Shown here one piece after another: positions 9,822 through 21,918 of a DNA stretch of 64,000 nt. The notes beneath the pieces were generated by a model that was given only the letters and a program-made list of their open reading frames with translations, was not told where the DNA came from and did not search any database. Numbering within the stretch: the first letter of the stretch is position 1; each line of letters opens with the position of its first letter. Source of the DNA: Bugulina stolonifera (lineage: Eukaryota; Bryozoa; Gymnolaemata; Cheilostomatida; Bugulidae); assembly GCA_935421135.1 (NCBI GenBank), contig OW285196.1:3763001-3827000 (forward strand). Direction: 5' to 3'. The translations under genes and the position numbers were made by a program.

Positions 9822-11822
9822 ACTACTTACAATTTAACCATTTTATTTTAATTCTTCTAGTAGCGTACATTGTAGCTACAGAGACAAGATAATTTTCTCA
9901 GAGCGAATTGTATTGTATCATATTCTACTCCTTAACGTCAATATTTTTACACTACATCTATTATATTATTGTACTGCCATTTGATCCCCACCATTGATGC
10001 TGTTATGCTTCTCTAAGTAGTATAAACTGCTTACGTGCCGAGGTCAGGGTTTAGGGCTTTACAAGTAGTAGACAGGGTACGCCTTAGGTGGATTCAATCA
10101 AATGTGCTTGTAATCCGATTTCTAAGCATTGCTTTCAAGTGGCCTATTATACATGTATTGTTTATGAGTAAAATGATCATTGTACGCATTCATTTATTAT
10201 AATACAGTCAGATATACTGGTCAGGTACACCCAGTAGATGTACATGTACATCTTTAATGTGAATAATATTTCATTTCACCTACATGTACCAGTGTCACTA
10301 TATTGCCTCAACTGATGGTACCCATGCAGTGCTACGTGGACCACAGGCTATTCCAATATTAAACATTTTATATAGAATACAATCATGTAGATGGGAACGA
10401 TTTTCAATTATTTTATTTAATACAGTTGATGGCTACTCGGAGTTGTCTAGCCTTCCCTCAAGAACACAATTTAATTATAATTTTAGTGAGCAAGTTGTAC
10501 GATTTTAAGAGGCGAAGTACATGAAGGTGTATCCAAGTTTCCCAATGCCTGAAATCATTTTACATCCTACTATAATTATACATGTAGCCTAATACAATCT
10601 AGAAGCAGTTTGAAGATTAGTGCTAAAACTATTGCGTTAGTTATATTGCCATTCGTTCTACGAGACCAGAGGTTCCCAACCTAAGTACTAATTAGCAGTA
10701 ATTTAGCAAACAACATACCTCTTTGTAGCTCTTTGTAGCAAACAGCTTACCCCTTTGTTAAACTGTATATAATCAAGGATATCTTTGATTTAATTTGATT
10801 AATGTTACTTGTGGCATTATTTAAATGTGTCATCTAAACAAGTAAATAAATGCAGTATGGTATGACATTTTTATTAGTTAATTATTTGATGATAGATACG
10901 AGTATGTTATGTAGCTTTCATAGACTGTTGTGTTTTATGATTTTCATACTGGTTTAGCCCAACTTCATTTGCATCAGTGAGCCATTTGATGTTCAGTTCA
11001 GTAATATATTATAATGATAATTCATAATTGATAATCTGCAACTAAAAATCACTGTCCAAAAGTTATTAAATTGATGACGTATTTTGTAGCCCATAGATTT
11101 CTAAAATATACCCCAGGTTGGGAACCCTGTCCTAAACTATAATACCATTATATACTACACGAGTTTTAGTGTAACATGTACATGTAATTCTGTCAGATCA
11201 AAGTTCACTAAATAATTGTAAGCTTTGAATCACCCCTGATTGAAACACCTCTAGAATCCCATTCTGATTTCCATGTATATAGAACATGTAGAGATAATTC
11301 CCAATAACTGGCATGATTCATCATCTCACAAACATAATAAACTACATGTTGTATTATAGGCAGAATGGACTAAAACCTCAAACCATTGCATGGGCAGATA
11401 TTTTGCTCCCAAAGAGCATCACTATAATCCAGCAGTGAATTACAAGTAATACAATATACCTACATTCCTCACACACAATAGCCATGACATAGGGTATATG
11501 TGTGCACAAGTAAACGTACTTGTGCATATAAGACTGCAATCGACACAGCATATTATTTAGTGTAATATTATCTTCTGCATATATCATTCCACTAAGGTTA
11601 CCTTATATAAAATAATGATATTTGTATTAATGCATAAATACAATGAACATGTATATGTCTCAAATGACAATAGCTCATACAATGATGTGTTATGCAAATT
11701 TGAATAAGTCGACCTGTAAGCAAGCCAGCCCCCATAGCATCATCTCAGTAAACTTGTAGTACCCGCTTCGTTACACAGTAATATCACAGACCACACCTAC
11801 CAGGAAGTCATCAGTATACTAC
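9822..11822. other. host DNA between element 1 and gene A
   Basis: Apart from the probable MITE at 10667-11129, no gene is recognised. The sequence is AT-rich with scattered TACATGTA words. Confidence 0.5.
10667..11129. mobile_element. probable hAT-type MITE
   Basis: The ends are inverted copies: CAGAGGTTCCCAACCT on the left and AGGTTGGGAACCCTG on the right, a terminal motif typical of hAT elements. The interior is AT-rich and non-coding. The flanking 8-mers do not match, so the target duplication has decayed or the ends are slightly off. Confidence 0.55.
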
Positions 11823-11832
11823 TATATAAAAA
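11823..11832 (+). promoter_or_regulatory. TATA box of Ly6-type gene A
   Basis: TATATAAAAA about 90 nt upstream of the gene A start codons. The position fits a TATA promoter with a leader of about 60 nt. Confidence 0.5.
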
Positions 11833-11917
11833 GGTAAATACTGTAGAGGTTGGCCGTCTTTGGTTCAGATTTTCAAGCTAGCCTGTTCACCTGTATCAGC
11901 AATATTGCTACAACGTC

Positions 11918-13773
11918 ATGATGGCTAAACTTAGCATTGCATTACTCTTCCTTGCAGGTATGTACATGTACATGTATGTCTACTAACTAGTCTAACAGTA
12001 GCTATTACAAAACTGTCACCACCTAAAATATGCATAATAAAGATGCAATTACTCTGAGTAAGATACATTGTGCGTTTCATATGTTCACCTGACTACATGA
12101 CAGGACAGTCATATGGAACCTCGAACATTATGTTCTCTACTTATTCCTTCATAGTGATACTTTTATATTACTATGAGCACTAGAAATAGAGATGCTAGAT
12201 AGGTTACTGTGAAATTGGTTTACATTTACATGTATATTTGCAGTTTCGTATACTACCTCAATTACTGGTTAATGTTAACATACATCTGGTTAACTATAGA
12301 CAATTATGTTTAGGTATTTTATATCCTGTTTATTATTAATTGTCTGCAAGGGCTCGTGATTGGTCCAGCTCAAGGCATCCGGTGCTATGTCTGTGACACT
12401 GTCTCCAACAGTGACTGTGAAGATCCATATGATGGTCAATCCAGTCACATTCAGACATGCAATAGCTCTGTGTCAGCTCACTGCCAAAAAGTTGCGGTCA
12501 ATGGGAAAGTCTCCGGTGTCAAAATTTCAGCTGGTGAGGATATAACTTTGCTTTCATGCTTCTCTCTGTCATAGTAAATACATGCATATGGATTACTATA
12601 TGCACACTAAGTGCTCTACTAACACGTATCATGGTATACATGTAGTAGGAGGTAGCTCAGTGGGTTAGAGCGCCTGCCTTAAGGCACGAAAGCGCTGAAG
12701 GTTCAGGGTTCCAATCCTGCTGATGTCTACTGACTACTGGGTCATTGTACCACAGGTGTGCTCCGACCTGCCTACAAACTGAGAGCAAAAAACTTGGCGC
12801 AGCCATTGCAGCCTTGTATGCGCACCATCAATTCCATCGTCAGTGCCTGTCACTGAGTGATGCTGTATGGTGATTTTAACCCCTTTATATTGCATACAAC
12901 TCCGTATTAAGTAAGTTTGGATTGGGCTCAAATACTTAATGTTGTCTAATATTTCTGGACACCAATATTTAATACGATGCTATTGATATTGGTCTGAAAT
13001 ATCTGCTTTGATAGGAAATAAGAAATTAAACATTATAAAGCTTAAAATTTAGACTTTTACCATGTCAGGTGAGATAGCAGAGCAAAATCTATGGTCACTC
13101 ATGCACTCTTGATCGTAATTAGAGGCTATCTTTTCAATTTCTCTCAATTCATAGTGAAATTTTAACAGAAATTGAGATATGATAACTCCTAATTAGCTTT
13201 GGAGTGCCCAAAGCTATAATTAGAACAGTTTCTAAGTATGGACCTCAAGACTGTCCATTAAACCGCATCGAATAGTCCTGTATATGATTGCATTTGATGC
13301 CAGCTAAAACTATTACTAGACTACTGTCAAATCAAGGTATAGTATCAGTTAGGATAGGCTTTGGCAGTACGTCTAGACTTACCAGTAGTATGAATAGTAG
13401 TGCCCTTCTCTGTTCTCATGTCCTATGCCTCAGTCTCGTATAATAATCCTATTGGTTAACTCGTATCTCAGCAACCAATAGGCGGCACCGTTATATGCCA
13501 TTGATCTCTAGACTATAATCCCACAACTACAACCACGCTGATGATGCAGGTGCATGTACGTTCCTTTGTCCTCGATTCTAGTTGCAAGGAGTTGTGATAC
13601 CGGCTTGGAGGGAGACAACTCCCTATGCAAAGGTCAGAGGCTCAACACATACGCTAGCGGACTTCATTACCAAGATGCTTGGGTAGCCGGGTGCAGTTGT
13701 AACACTGATTTATGCAACGGGGCACCTGTTCAAGTTCTATCTGTCTCCATCGCAGCATTCTCATTGGTTATTA
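11918..13773 (+). CDS. Ly6/uPAR-type three-finger protein, gene A
   Basis: A spliced gene with exons at about 11918-11957, 12351-12533 and 13582-13773, GT-AG borders and phase-1 introns. Exon 1 encodes a signal peptide (M-AKLSIALLFLAG, from either of two adjacent ATGs; the second, at 11921, gives the 37-nt exon shared by the paralogues). Exons 2 and 3 give a cysteine-rich domain with ten Cys. It starts IRCYVCD and ends in the Ly6 signature CSCNTDLCNGAP, followed by a hydrophobic tail compatible with a GPI-anchor signal. The product is likely secreted or GPI-anchored at the cell surface; its ligand is unknown. A further short exon after the donor at 13774 is expected by analogy with D and E but was not found. 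Confidence 0.8.
12646..12870 (+). mobile_element. tRNA-derived SINE in intron 2 of gene A
   Basis: The head carries an internal RNA polymerase III promoter: A box GGTAGCTCAGTGGGTTAGAG and B box GGTTCAGGGTTCCAATCC. A non-tRNA body follows. The acceptor arm does not pair, so this is a SINE head and not a working tRNA gene. The 3' limit is approximate. Confidence 0.5.
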
Positions 13774-13884
13774 GTAAGTATCAACTCTTCCTCATCATAG
13801 CGTAAGGTATGCTACAAGTAATGCGTACATGCTGAAGGTGAAGGTTTCTTTGCCAAAAACATACCATCTGGGATTTAGGCAATT

Positions 13885-14045
13885 AGGTGCAGTAGTGGAG
13901 AAATTTGAGATAGTCTTAGTTCCTTGTTTGTGGTTGGGGTTTGGGGTAAGGGCGGTCAACCAGCAAAATATAGAGAAGATAACTTCTCCTGCTTCATTTT
14001 TGGCGAAGAACAAAGGCTATCTCAAATTTCTCCACTTCTGCACCT
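13885..14045. mobile_element. MITE with AGGTGCAG termini (copy 1)
   Basis: A 161-bp element with inverted ends of about 27 bp, aggtgcagtagtggagaaat on the left and its near complement atttctccacttctgcacct on the right. TA flanks both sides. It has no coding capacity. Confidence 0.6.
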
Positions 14046-14059
14046 AACTCGATTTAGGT

Positions 14060-14714
14060 AGGTGCAGAAGTGGAGAAATTTGAAAGTTTATGAAGCAGTT
14101 ACCAAAATTTGTAGAAGAGTAGTGGGCCCAAAATTTCCAAACCCCATAAGAAGTTGATCGGTGGTGGGCAATATTGTTGGGTTGGCAGTAGTTCATGGCT
14201 AAGCGTTGAATATTGATGTCATTCATATACCAACAAGAATGCCAACATAATATTGAAATAGTTGGGGTTTTAGATCATCTTTGTTGATTTGTTGGGATGC
14301 TGAATTTCAATAACAGGTACATGTATATATAAGCAACTCACAAATAAGTTGAACTTGTTGGCAAGTCACTAATTTGAGTTAGAGTTTGCTGAATGGCCCT
14401 TCGTTGAACACAAATTGTTTCTATATAACGACAACTCCGCCAACCTGTTGAAGTTACTCAGTATCCCAACAAATCAACAAAAAATAAGAGAGGGCCCCAA
14501 CAACTTTAACATGTTGACAGAGTTGTTGATATATACAGTAAATGCAATTTGTGTTCAACAAAGAGCTACCAGCATTTTCTATCCTTACCATCCATTTAAC
14601 ACTGCAACAAGTTAAAAATTATATGTTTATATAACGTGAGGTGGAGGAATCTGAAATGTGGGTTGATATATTCAATCCTTATAAAAATTGTCTAAAATTT
14701 CTCTACTTCTGCAC
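14060..14714. mobile_element. MITE with AGGTGCAG termini (copy 2, adjacent)
   Basis: A second, 655-bp element with the same terminal sequence (aggtgcagaagtggagaaat and its complement near 14692-14714), starting 14 bp after copy 1. The interior has many ttgttgg / ccaacaa inverted words and could fold. It has no coding capacity. Confidence 0.55.
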
Positions 14715-17608
14715 CTAACTCCTAGAAATTGAACCCACATCCTTTAGAGGGAAAGCTGTATGCACTATCAGAGTGATGCCATGGGAAAATTTACTTCCTT
14801 TTTCACCAAACAATGGCAACTAAACATGTACTTAGTTACATGTATAATATTGATTCACAATAATAATGACATTAGAGCCTGCAATGTGATGAATAATGGA
14901 AAATAACCTAAAACTTTTGGAGCCATGCCAAGTATGTTCATGCACAGAAATAGGATAAACAACAGTCACAAAGCATGTAGGTCGAGTATTTCATAATCGC
15001 ACAATGAATTACTGTAAATCTACTGAATAGCTGTACATATGAATATGCGACAAAGTGTAGTTTAGCATTTCATCTGTTCTAGAGGAAATTTTAGCCTAGT
15101 ATACAATGTATATGCTGTGTTATACTGCACATATATGTAGGCCTAGCCTACTACATGTACTAAATACATACTACATGTACATGTACATGTACATGTAGAT
15201 ACATACTACATGTACGGTACATACAATTATGTAATACACTAATAATACTAGTATAAATTTATTGTGTATGCTATGGTCTATGATGGATGTTCCATACTCC
15301 ATGTTATATATTCTATATTTTATTAATATACAATCTTATATAATCATACTACTACATGGTGCAATAGAAGTTCTATGTGTACATTGTATTGTAAAGGTTT
15401 TTGGGGGTTGTGATGTCCCTGGTGATGCTAGGTCTTCTCATTACATGAAAGATCAATACTACGAAGTAAAGACTCTGTATAAGTAGTAAAGAAGTGTCTT
15501 TATAGAGATCCAACCATCAACTGAGATAATGAATACAAAAATAATGCTTCTTATATACTATGAGAACTTCCGGAGGAAGTTCCGATAAAATGGCCGACAT
15601 ACATGTAGTGTCGTCCAGAAATTGCACAACAAGACGAAATTGCACAACAAGACGGCGACTGGAAGCCCAAGGCCGACCCAAAACATGTAGGGTACAACAA
15701 AAGATGCTTAAAATCATCAAATTCATGTACAAAATGAATATCAAGTATTTCTGAGTGGCCGGCCCTCTTTACATGGATATAAAAGAGACATAATTGCTCA
15801 GTAATGCACATTATTCAAGTATATACATGTAAGTGATAGTTTACTACACAGACAAGTTAACACAAGCAAGTTTCTGCAATGATTGCTCGCAACAAATACC
15901 ATGTAGTCGGGAGGCTGAGTTTAGTGTTCCATTTTTCCACTACAGTATTACTCTAGTAATATGCTATTACCCCTACTTGATCCTAGTTTTTGTTAATAAT
16001 TCAACTACATATTTTGTAGATTCGTTCATGAGATTACTTCAGGTCCAACTGTGAATCAGATGCATCTACCCTATACAAACATTCCAACATCAGCTGTAGC
16101 CTCAGAGCATTTATCTTTTATGTTTACCATACCTTAACTTTAAAATACATGTAAGCATTATTTATGAAAATTTTATAGACCTTAGTCTAACAGGTTTCTC
16201 TATGTTGTACAATAAAAGTTCCCCAACTCAATATAAGGTAATATTATTTTGATATACAAGTTTTGTGTACATTATGTACCTTATTACTTGCTAAAGATAA
16301 ATGTGTACATTTCAATAACTATTCTGCTAGATAAACTCTGCATAATATACGGTGTATAGTGTACCTTATACCATCAAATGTACATGTATGTGGTAAATGT
16401 ACGTGGTACATGTTTATTGATATAATATACATTGCACATACATAATTATGTACCATAAACAATTAGAAAAGTATTAATGCAATCATTGATTACTTAGCTG
16501 TAACACAGGCTCTTACTTCTCCCGAATGGAATATTCCATAATACCTGTTGGTACAAGTTGATTCATGTTTGTTCATCCTGGCAGGCATAGCCTTGGGGCG
16601 TATGCAGTAAGAGTGGGTGCCAGACAACATAACACTGTACTGTTTTTGTGTGTGCCATGTATCAGGTACGAGCACGGGACAGATTCAATAATGGTCCATT
16701 GGTCTCTCCTGATTACATGCACTGAGTATAAGATGACCTAGTTGACTAACTATGCTGTGTGCTGACCCATAGGTAGGAGTCGTCCTAGCATGTACATGCA
16801 CATGTAGTCATGTACATTGTACCTAGTCTACAAGCACCTAGTACCTAGGCTACCAGCACTCTGGCTGTTAGTTCCGAGTGACCTTGGCTGAGTGTCTGCC
16901 AGTTTAGAAGATATAACTCTGTGCATTACGCCAGATGGCAACTGTGACATGTTAAGTGCACTTGCACTCGGATATAATTTAGTTTGCTTGTGAGCTAGGA
17001 ATATTCCACTAACTTGAACAATAGAAGCTGTAGAACACTTTACTGAAGCATTTGAGAAAGAAATGGAAAACTCCCAGAAACATGACAAAAGCCGCAGAAC
17101 AATGAACTTGATTTGAATTTATGTTGTACAGGCTATTTTGTACATCACATTATATCATTTTGCTACCCAGGTATCCTCCCGAGATCAATCTAGGGATGCT
17201 CAAATCTTAGAGATAGTTTATATAATTATGCTTACCTCTTTACAAATACTCGTGCTATTAATTGTAACTAGAAATTGTCTTCCCTTATGTAGTCTTCATT
17301 TTTCTCTTGAGAGAAAAACTAAAGAATGTAAAGTAAGAGAGGACAACTTGTGGTTATGATCAATAGCTTACAAGTTTTTAGGTGAGCTTTACCAATCTTT
17401 GTAATAATAATATGAATAGTATAACATGCGTTTGTACACTGACATTCAGCAGTTACCCTCCCTTACCTTTAATGCTTATCAGTTTGAAGTTATCTTCCCT
17501 CATCCTTATCTTATTGTAAATAAACATGGAGTTGTCTTCTCCCAATAACATTCTATAGAACAGGGATTGCTTATTAGATTATTTCCTTGACCACGTTGGC
17601 AACGATTA
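14715..17608. other. host DNA between genes A and B, no clear gene
   Basis: AT-rich non-coding sequence. A (TACATG)n run lies near 15170-15200. An ORF on the minus strand at 16490-16675 has a few Cys codons and a donor-like caacag/gta, but it matches nothing recognised. Sequence from about 17290 is duplicated near 25530 (see the segmental duplication). Confidence 0.4.
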
Positions 17609-17750
17609 CCAGGCGCCTTGTAACTGGGTGATGTATAGCTAGCTATATGCTGTATAGCCCCCCAGTGCTATCATAATATACATATGATAGCACTGGGGAG
17701 CTATACAGCACATAGCAAGCTATACATCACCCAATTACAATGCGCCTGGC
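17609..17750. repeat. 142-bp imperfect palindrome at the gene B promoter
   Basis: Left arm 17609-17673 (ccaggcgccttgtaactggg...) and right arm about 17684-17750 (...cccaattacaatgcgcctgg) are inverted copies around a centre near 17679, tataatatacatatgatag. The duplicate locus in front of gene C has only one arm (about 25970-26030), so the inverted copy arose in, or was lost from, one of the paralogues. Confidence 0.8.
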
Positions 17751-17917
17751 AATATTATTATAAGCATATATATACACTCCTCTCCCACACAAGCATACAG
17801 AGCAAACAGATCCCACAGCTCATATTATACAAAGTACAGGTAGAGAGAAGTGACTACCAGAGATACAGAAACGTTCAGGTCTTGGATCCTTCATCATCAA
17901 CTGTAACAGTAAATACA

Positions 17918-20900
17918 ATGGCCCAGTTCTACTATGTGCTGTTGATCTCCCTTGGTAAGTACGTCTATCTATTTAGATAACAAGCACTTCGTGCTTGGTC
18001 TGCGACGCAAGCTTCACTGCAAAATTTGCTCGCTTCGCTTGGATCAAATGATGGCTTGTGTTCATGTACTGTGGTCATACATGTACATGACCTCTGGTGG
18101 CACAGGCATGTTACAGTGATTCCATGAGGAGTTGTGCCCCCTTGCATTAAGAAGACAACTCCAAGTCAATAGCGCGAGTTCTAACACCAATGTGTGGGGT
18201 GGGGTGGGTCATGTACTCACCCGCCCTTGGTCAGGGTTGAGGGCCTAAGGCTACCGACCCGCCCCGGCAGCGATGCCTGGGGACCCGGTTCCAAGGTCCT
18301 ACCACCACCCAGAACCGAGATTCTCGCCGACAGCATTATAACATATATTATGAATCATGGGTCAGGGAGGGTCTTCGCTGTCGGCATAGCCCGAGATCCA
18401 ACACTTATTTGGTGTGTGGGGTGGGTTGTGTACCCACCCCATCTTTGGGTCGGGGCCGAGGTCCTAAGGCTAGGGACCCGCCCCGGCAGCGATGCAAGGG
18501 GACCCGGTCCCGAGGTCATAGCACCACCCGGAGCCGAGATCCTGACCGGCAGCATTGCAACATATATGAGTTGTCCCGATTTTCGACCCCGAATCTGATT
18601 GGAGGACGGCAGACCGCGGACCACGGACTGCGGACCGCGGACCGTTTCGTCTTTTTATATATGATGATATAATATATTAAATGTTTTAGTAACATAAATT
18701 CTAATGTGTAATACAAACTATGATACATGTACATTTGATATTGGTATTAGCAGCCAATAGGTGTCAGGTAGCAACTAACATTATATATTTATACATTGTA
18801 TATTGTACATGTATAACATCCACTGTATAACAGTACTTAAACTACTGTAATCATCTTTATATCATATGCGTGCATACATATTATGTAACAATACATTGTT
18901 ATATTATAATATACACATACAATGTATTGTATATTATATTATGTATTAAAGGTGGACTGTACTGAAATTTTGATACTATGAGTTGAATACACCATTAGAA
19001 AGCCTAGTAGCAGCTGAACCAGTTAGCACAATACCAGCTGAGCTATATGATGTCATCATGGTACCCAGCTCTGCTAAAACTAGTGAAATACATCATTGCA
19101 GGGAGTGAATGCCAGACCACGCATTGTATTATTATAAATCGAAAATTTTAATTGAGATTTTCTCCTTGTTGTACTAGGAATATTACAAAACGAAAAAATG
19201 GGTATGTAGAACAAATGCTAGTTAATATTCCTAGACAATAAAAAGTACAATTTGTTGAAAAAAGTTATCAAATGACTTTTGAGTTCGCAATTTGATTGGT
19301 CAATACAGGCTACTTGTTTATTTCATGAATAACAAGCCAATGCACTAGACCGGTGTGTTGAACCTGTAGTATGTAGTACTATAATTACTAATATCTGTTT
19401 TATTGAATGAACACTGTATTTCTACTAAGGCAGTCGTGACAACTAAATATTTTAGCTATATAGTGTGTCAGAGTTGAGATAATCAAAGAAGAAGTTTTGA
19501 GAATTGACATAAAACTAGGTGGAGATAACTCCTAAAGCTGACATCACTATGGTTAATTTAGAAATTTTGGGGTTGCTTTTTTGCAGTTTAGCATCTATTA
19601 ACTACTACTGAAACAGTTTAGATATGTTTGTATAGGTATCAAGTAATACTAACATAGTTAATTTGGTGACAAACATTCTGAAATTTTCAGTACAGTCCAC
19701 CTTTAAAACACATGGCATTACATATTATAATAGGCACATCATAAATTACATGGCAGATCCTACATGAGTAAAGACTGACTTACATGTAGATTATAATATG
19801 CATACAGCCTACATACAAACATACTACTCAGTACATGTACATGTACATGTACTGTGTGATTTAGACTGATGTAAACAATTTTCCATTACTTGAAGAGAGT
19901 AGAAAACCCTGTCCTGATCATATCATCACAGTTAGGTGGGGCATGACGAGGTGTCTATTTCTGCACTTGTGTGAGGAAATATCTATGGTGTGATTTCACG
20001 TCTAAATGTATTCACTTGATACCATCTTGACCTTGGGCCGCACGACGTAATACATTTGAAGTTACATGATGCTAGTAGTCATTTAAAATTTATATTATGT
20101 ACATGATGCACATGGAGGTCTAGTGTGTACCTGGGTGTGTAATACCCATTGAGGTACAATGTATGTATTAATCATCAATCTACAGGATGTAGGCTGATGT
20201 AAAGATAATCGTCTGTAAACACGAAATCCTATATAATAGTCAATGTACATGTAGGTGCACATGTAATACAAATTAGTCTAGCCTAATGTAAATATACATA
20301 TTGTACAAATACATGGGGGGCAACGTTTGAAAATTTTTTAAGTTGTCTATGAGTTGGGTGTCCATGTTGAACGTGAGAACGGAGTAGATGCAAGAGGAGT
20401 GCAGCGTCTTTTAGCGAGGAGTCCAGAGATCTCTCCAGGAAATGAATTAGAAAAGTAGTACTTAGATATGCAATTTCGACGAATTGCTGCTCAAAATGAT
20501 TGAATAGTTATATAAATCAAAGAAGCAAATACTAAAATTATACAATTGGCATCTTTCTTACGCTGGTTAAAGTTAAACTGTACTTTTCATGGGCAGATAT
20601 AAGATAAAAGCTGGGCTACACGAGAGGTCGTGAGCTTGGGCAGAGCAACTTCGTTATTCATTAGCATGGCTCTATAGGCAATGCGTAGTACCAATCCACC
20701 AGTGACCTTGATTAATCTCCAACCAATAACCAACGTTTATTTTTTTATGACTTATATACAGTACATGTAACGGAAGTTGTTGTATCTTATATTAGCCAAT
20801 CACTGCGGCGCTCCGATGCGAGACTGAAAGGAGCAACATGTAGGTCTCTGTCTAGGTGAACAAACAGCTACATGTAGGTGCAACCAAGCTCCTATTGGTT

Positions 20901-21918
20901 GGTGTTAATCTTTTTGCAGTGAGCAGCACACTTGTAAAATAATATATTGGTTGGTCACATCATGAGTGAAATACTGGCACGTACATTGTATTTTAAAGCA
21001 AAAATTGATATGCTACACTTTAAGGGCTTTCAACATGGAATTACACCCCTGTGAGGGATTTTGACTTACAAATTGCGCACCCTTTTATGCTAAACTATGC
21101 TCTACAAAAACCTGTATACGTGACTGTACACATACATTAGCGAAATCTTTAGATGTCCACTGATTGAAGCCAGATATTGCATAGGAAACTAAGCTTAAAT
21201 CAGCTGTTAAACCAAATAGTACAACAAGATTAATGTACATGTACATGTACATGTATATCGCTCTATGTGACAAATTGAAGTGACCCATCTTGTATATATT
21301 TAGGATGCTTGGTAATTCCTGCCATGAATACCAAATGCTACGTCTGTAATTCCCTCAGTGATTCGGAGTGCTCCGACTCCTACGAACCCAACCCTAGTCA
21401 TATCGAGACATGTGCAGATTCTGACTCGACAAACGGATGCTCTAAGATTAAACTCCTGGGTACAGTGGCAGGTGTAAAAGCTGGATTCGGCATGGATGAA
21501 TCTACCTGTATTTTTTTGTTCTAGGCTTTACCTGTGTTATCCTTTCTAAAATATTAATGTGCATGTATAATGTACCTGTACATTTAGATGAATCATTTGG
21601 TCACTATTAATAATAGTGTTTATACTAAATGATATGTAGTTTCGTGTACAGTATATATATTTTGTGCATCACCCTAGATATAGTCACCAGTGCCCATTCT
21701 CGATTTCTCTTGCAGTCAGAAGAACATGTGACTTCAGGTATAACAATTCAAACTGTGCCAAGCCTGTCAAATTCTCTGGGAAATCACAGGGCATGAATGT
21801 CAAACATGGCAAAACGTTTGGCTGCTCATGTTATGGAGATTTATGTAATGGGGCACCTGCTGCAACCACCTACACCCTCTTGTCACTCAGTGTTGCCACT
21901 CTCCTTACGACTTACTAG
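17918..21918 (+). CDS. Ly6/uPAR-type three-finger protein, gene B
   Basis: Exons at 17918-17954, 21304-21489 and 21716-21918 join in phase to 141 codons. Exon 1 (37 nt) gives the signal peptide M-AQFYYVLLISLG. The mature part begins TKCYVCNSLSDSECSD and ends CSCYGDLCNGAPAAT plus a hydrophobic tail, as expected for a GPI-anchored Ly6 protein. The boundary of exon 2, fixed by phase and by the 186-nt length shared with paralogues, is followed by GCATGG and not GT, so intron 2 would be a GC-AG intron. The exon 3 donor used by gene C is destroyed here, and reading ends directly at TAG (21916-21918). An unused exon 4 remnant lies at 22469-22503. Intron 1 is 3.3 kb and holds a TTAA element. Confidence 0.78.
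18192..18566 (+). repeat. GC-rich tandem duplication in intron 1 of gene B
   Basis: Two copies of a GC-rich unit of about 155 bp (18192-18348 and 18413-18566), 221 bp apart. Both start tgtgtggggtggg, both contain gacccgccccggcagcgatg, and both end near gcatt-caacatatat. Reading frames here come from base composition and are not called as genes. Confidence 0.7.
18950..19702. mobile_element. 753-bp non-autonomous element with TTAA flanks
   Basis: The inverted ends AGGTGGACTGTACTGAAA and TTTTCAGTACAGTCCACCT are flanked on both sides by TTAA (18946-18949 and 19703-19706), the target site of piggyBac-type transposons. There is no coding frame. A decayed relative lies at 46190-46722. Confidence 0.75.
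20343..20458 (+). other. isolated coding-like stretch, unrecognised
   Basis: After a possible acceptor (taag) comes an open frame of 38 codons ending in TAG (20456-20458), with protein-like composition (YELGVHVERENG...). No partner exon or family is recognised. It may be a gene fragment or chance. Confidence 0.2.

Noticed and set aside
12646..12729. tRNA gene candidate
   Set aside because: A and B boxes are present but no acceptor stem can be formed, so it is treated as a SINE head. The same holds for 24590 and 48240-48340.
16490..17088. Minus-strand frames of 61 and 86 codons with some Cys and a donor-like site
   Set aside because: No recognisable family, no consistent exon structure and no paralogue in the duplicated block.
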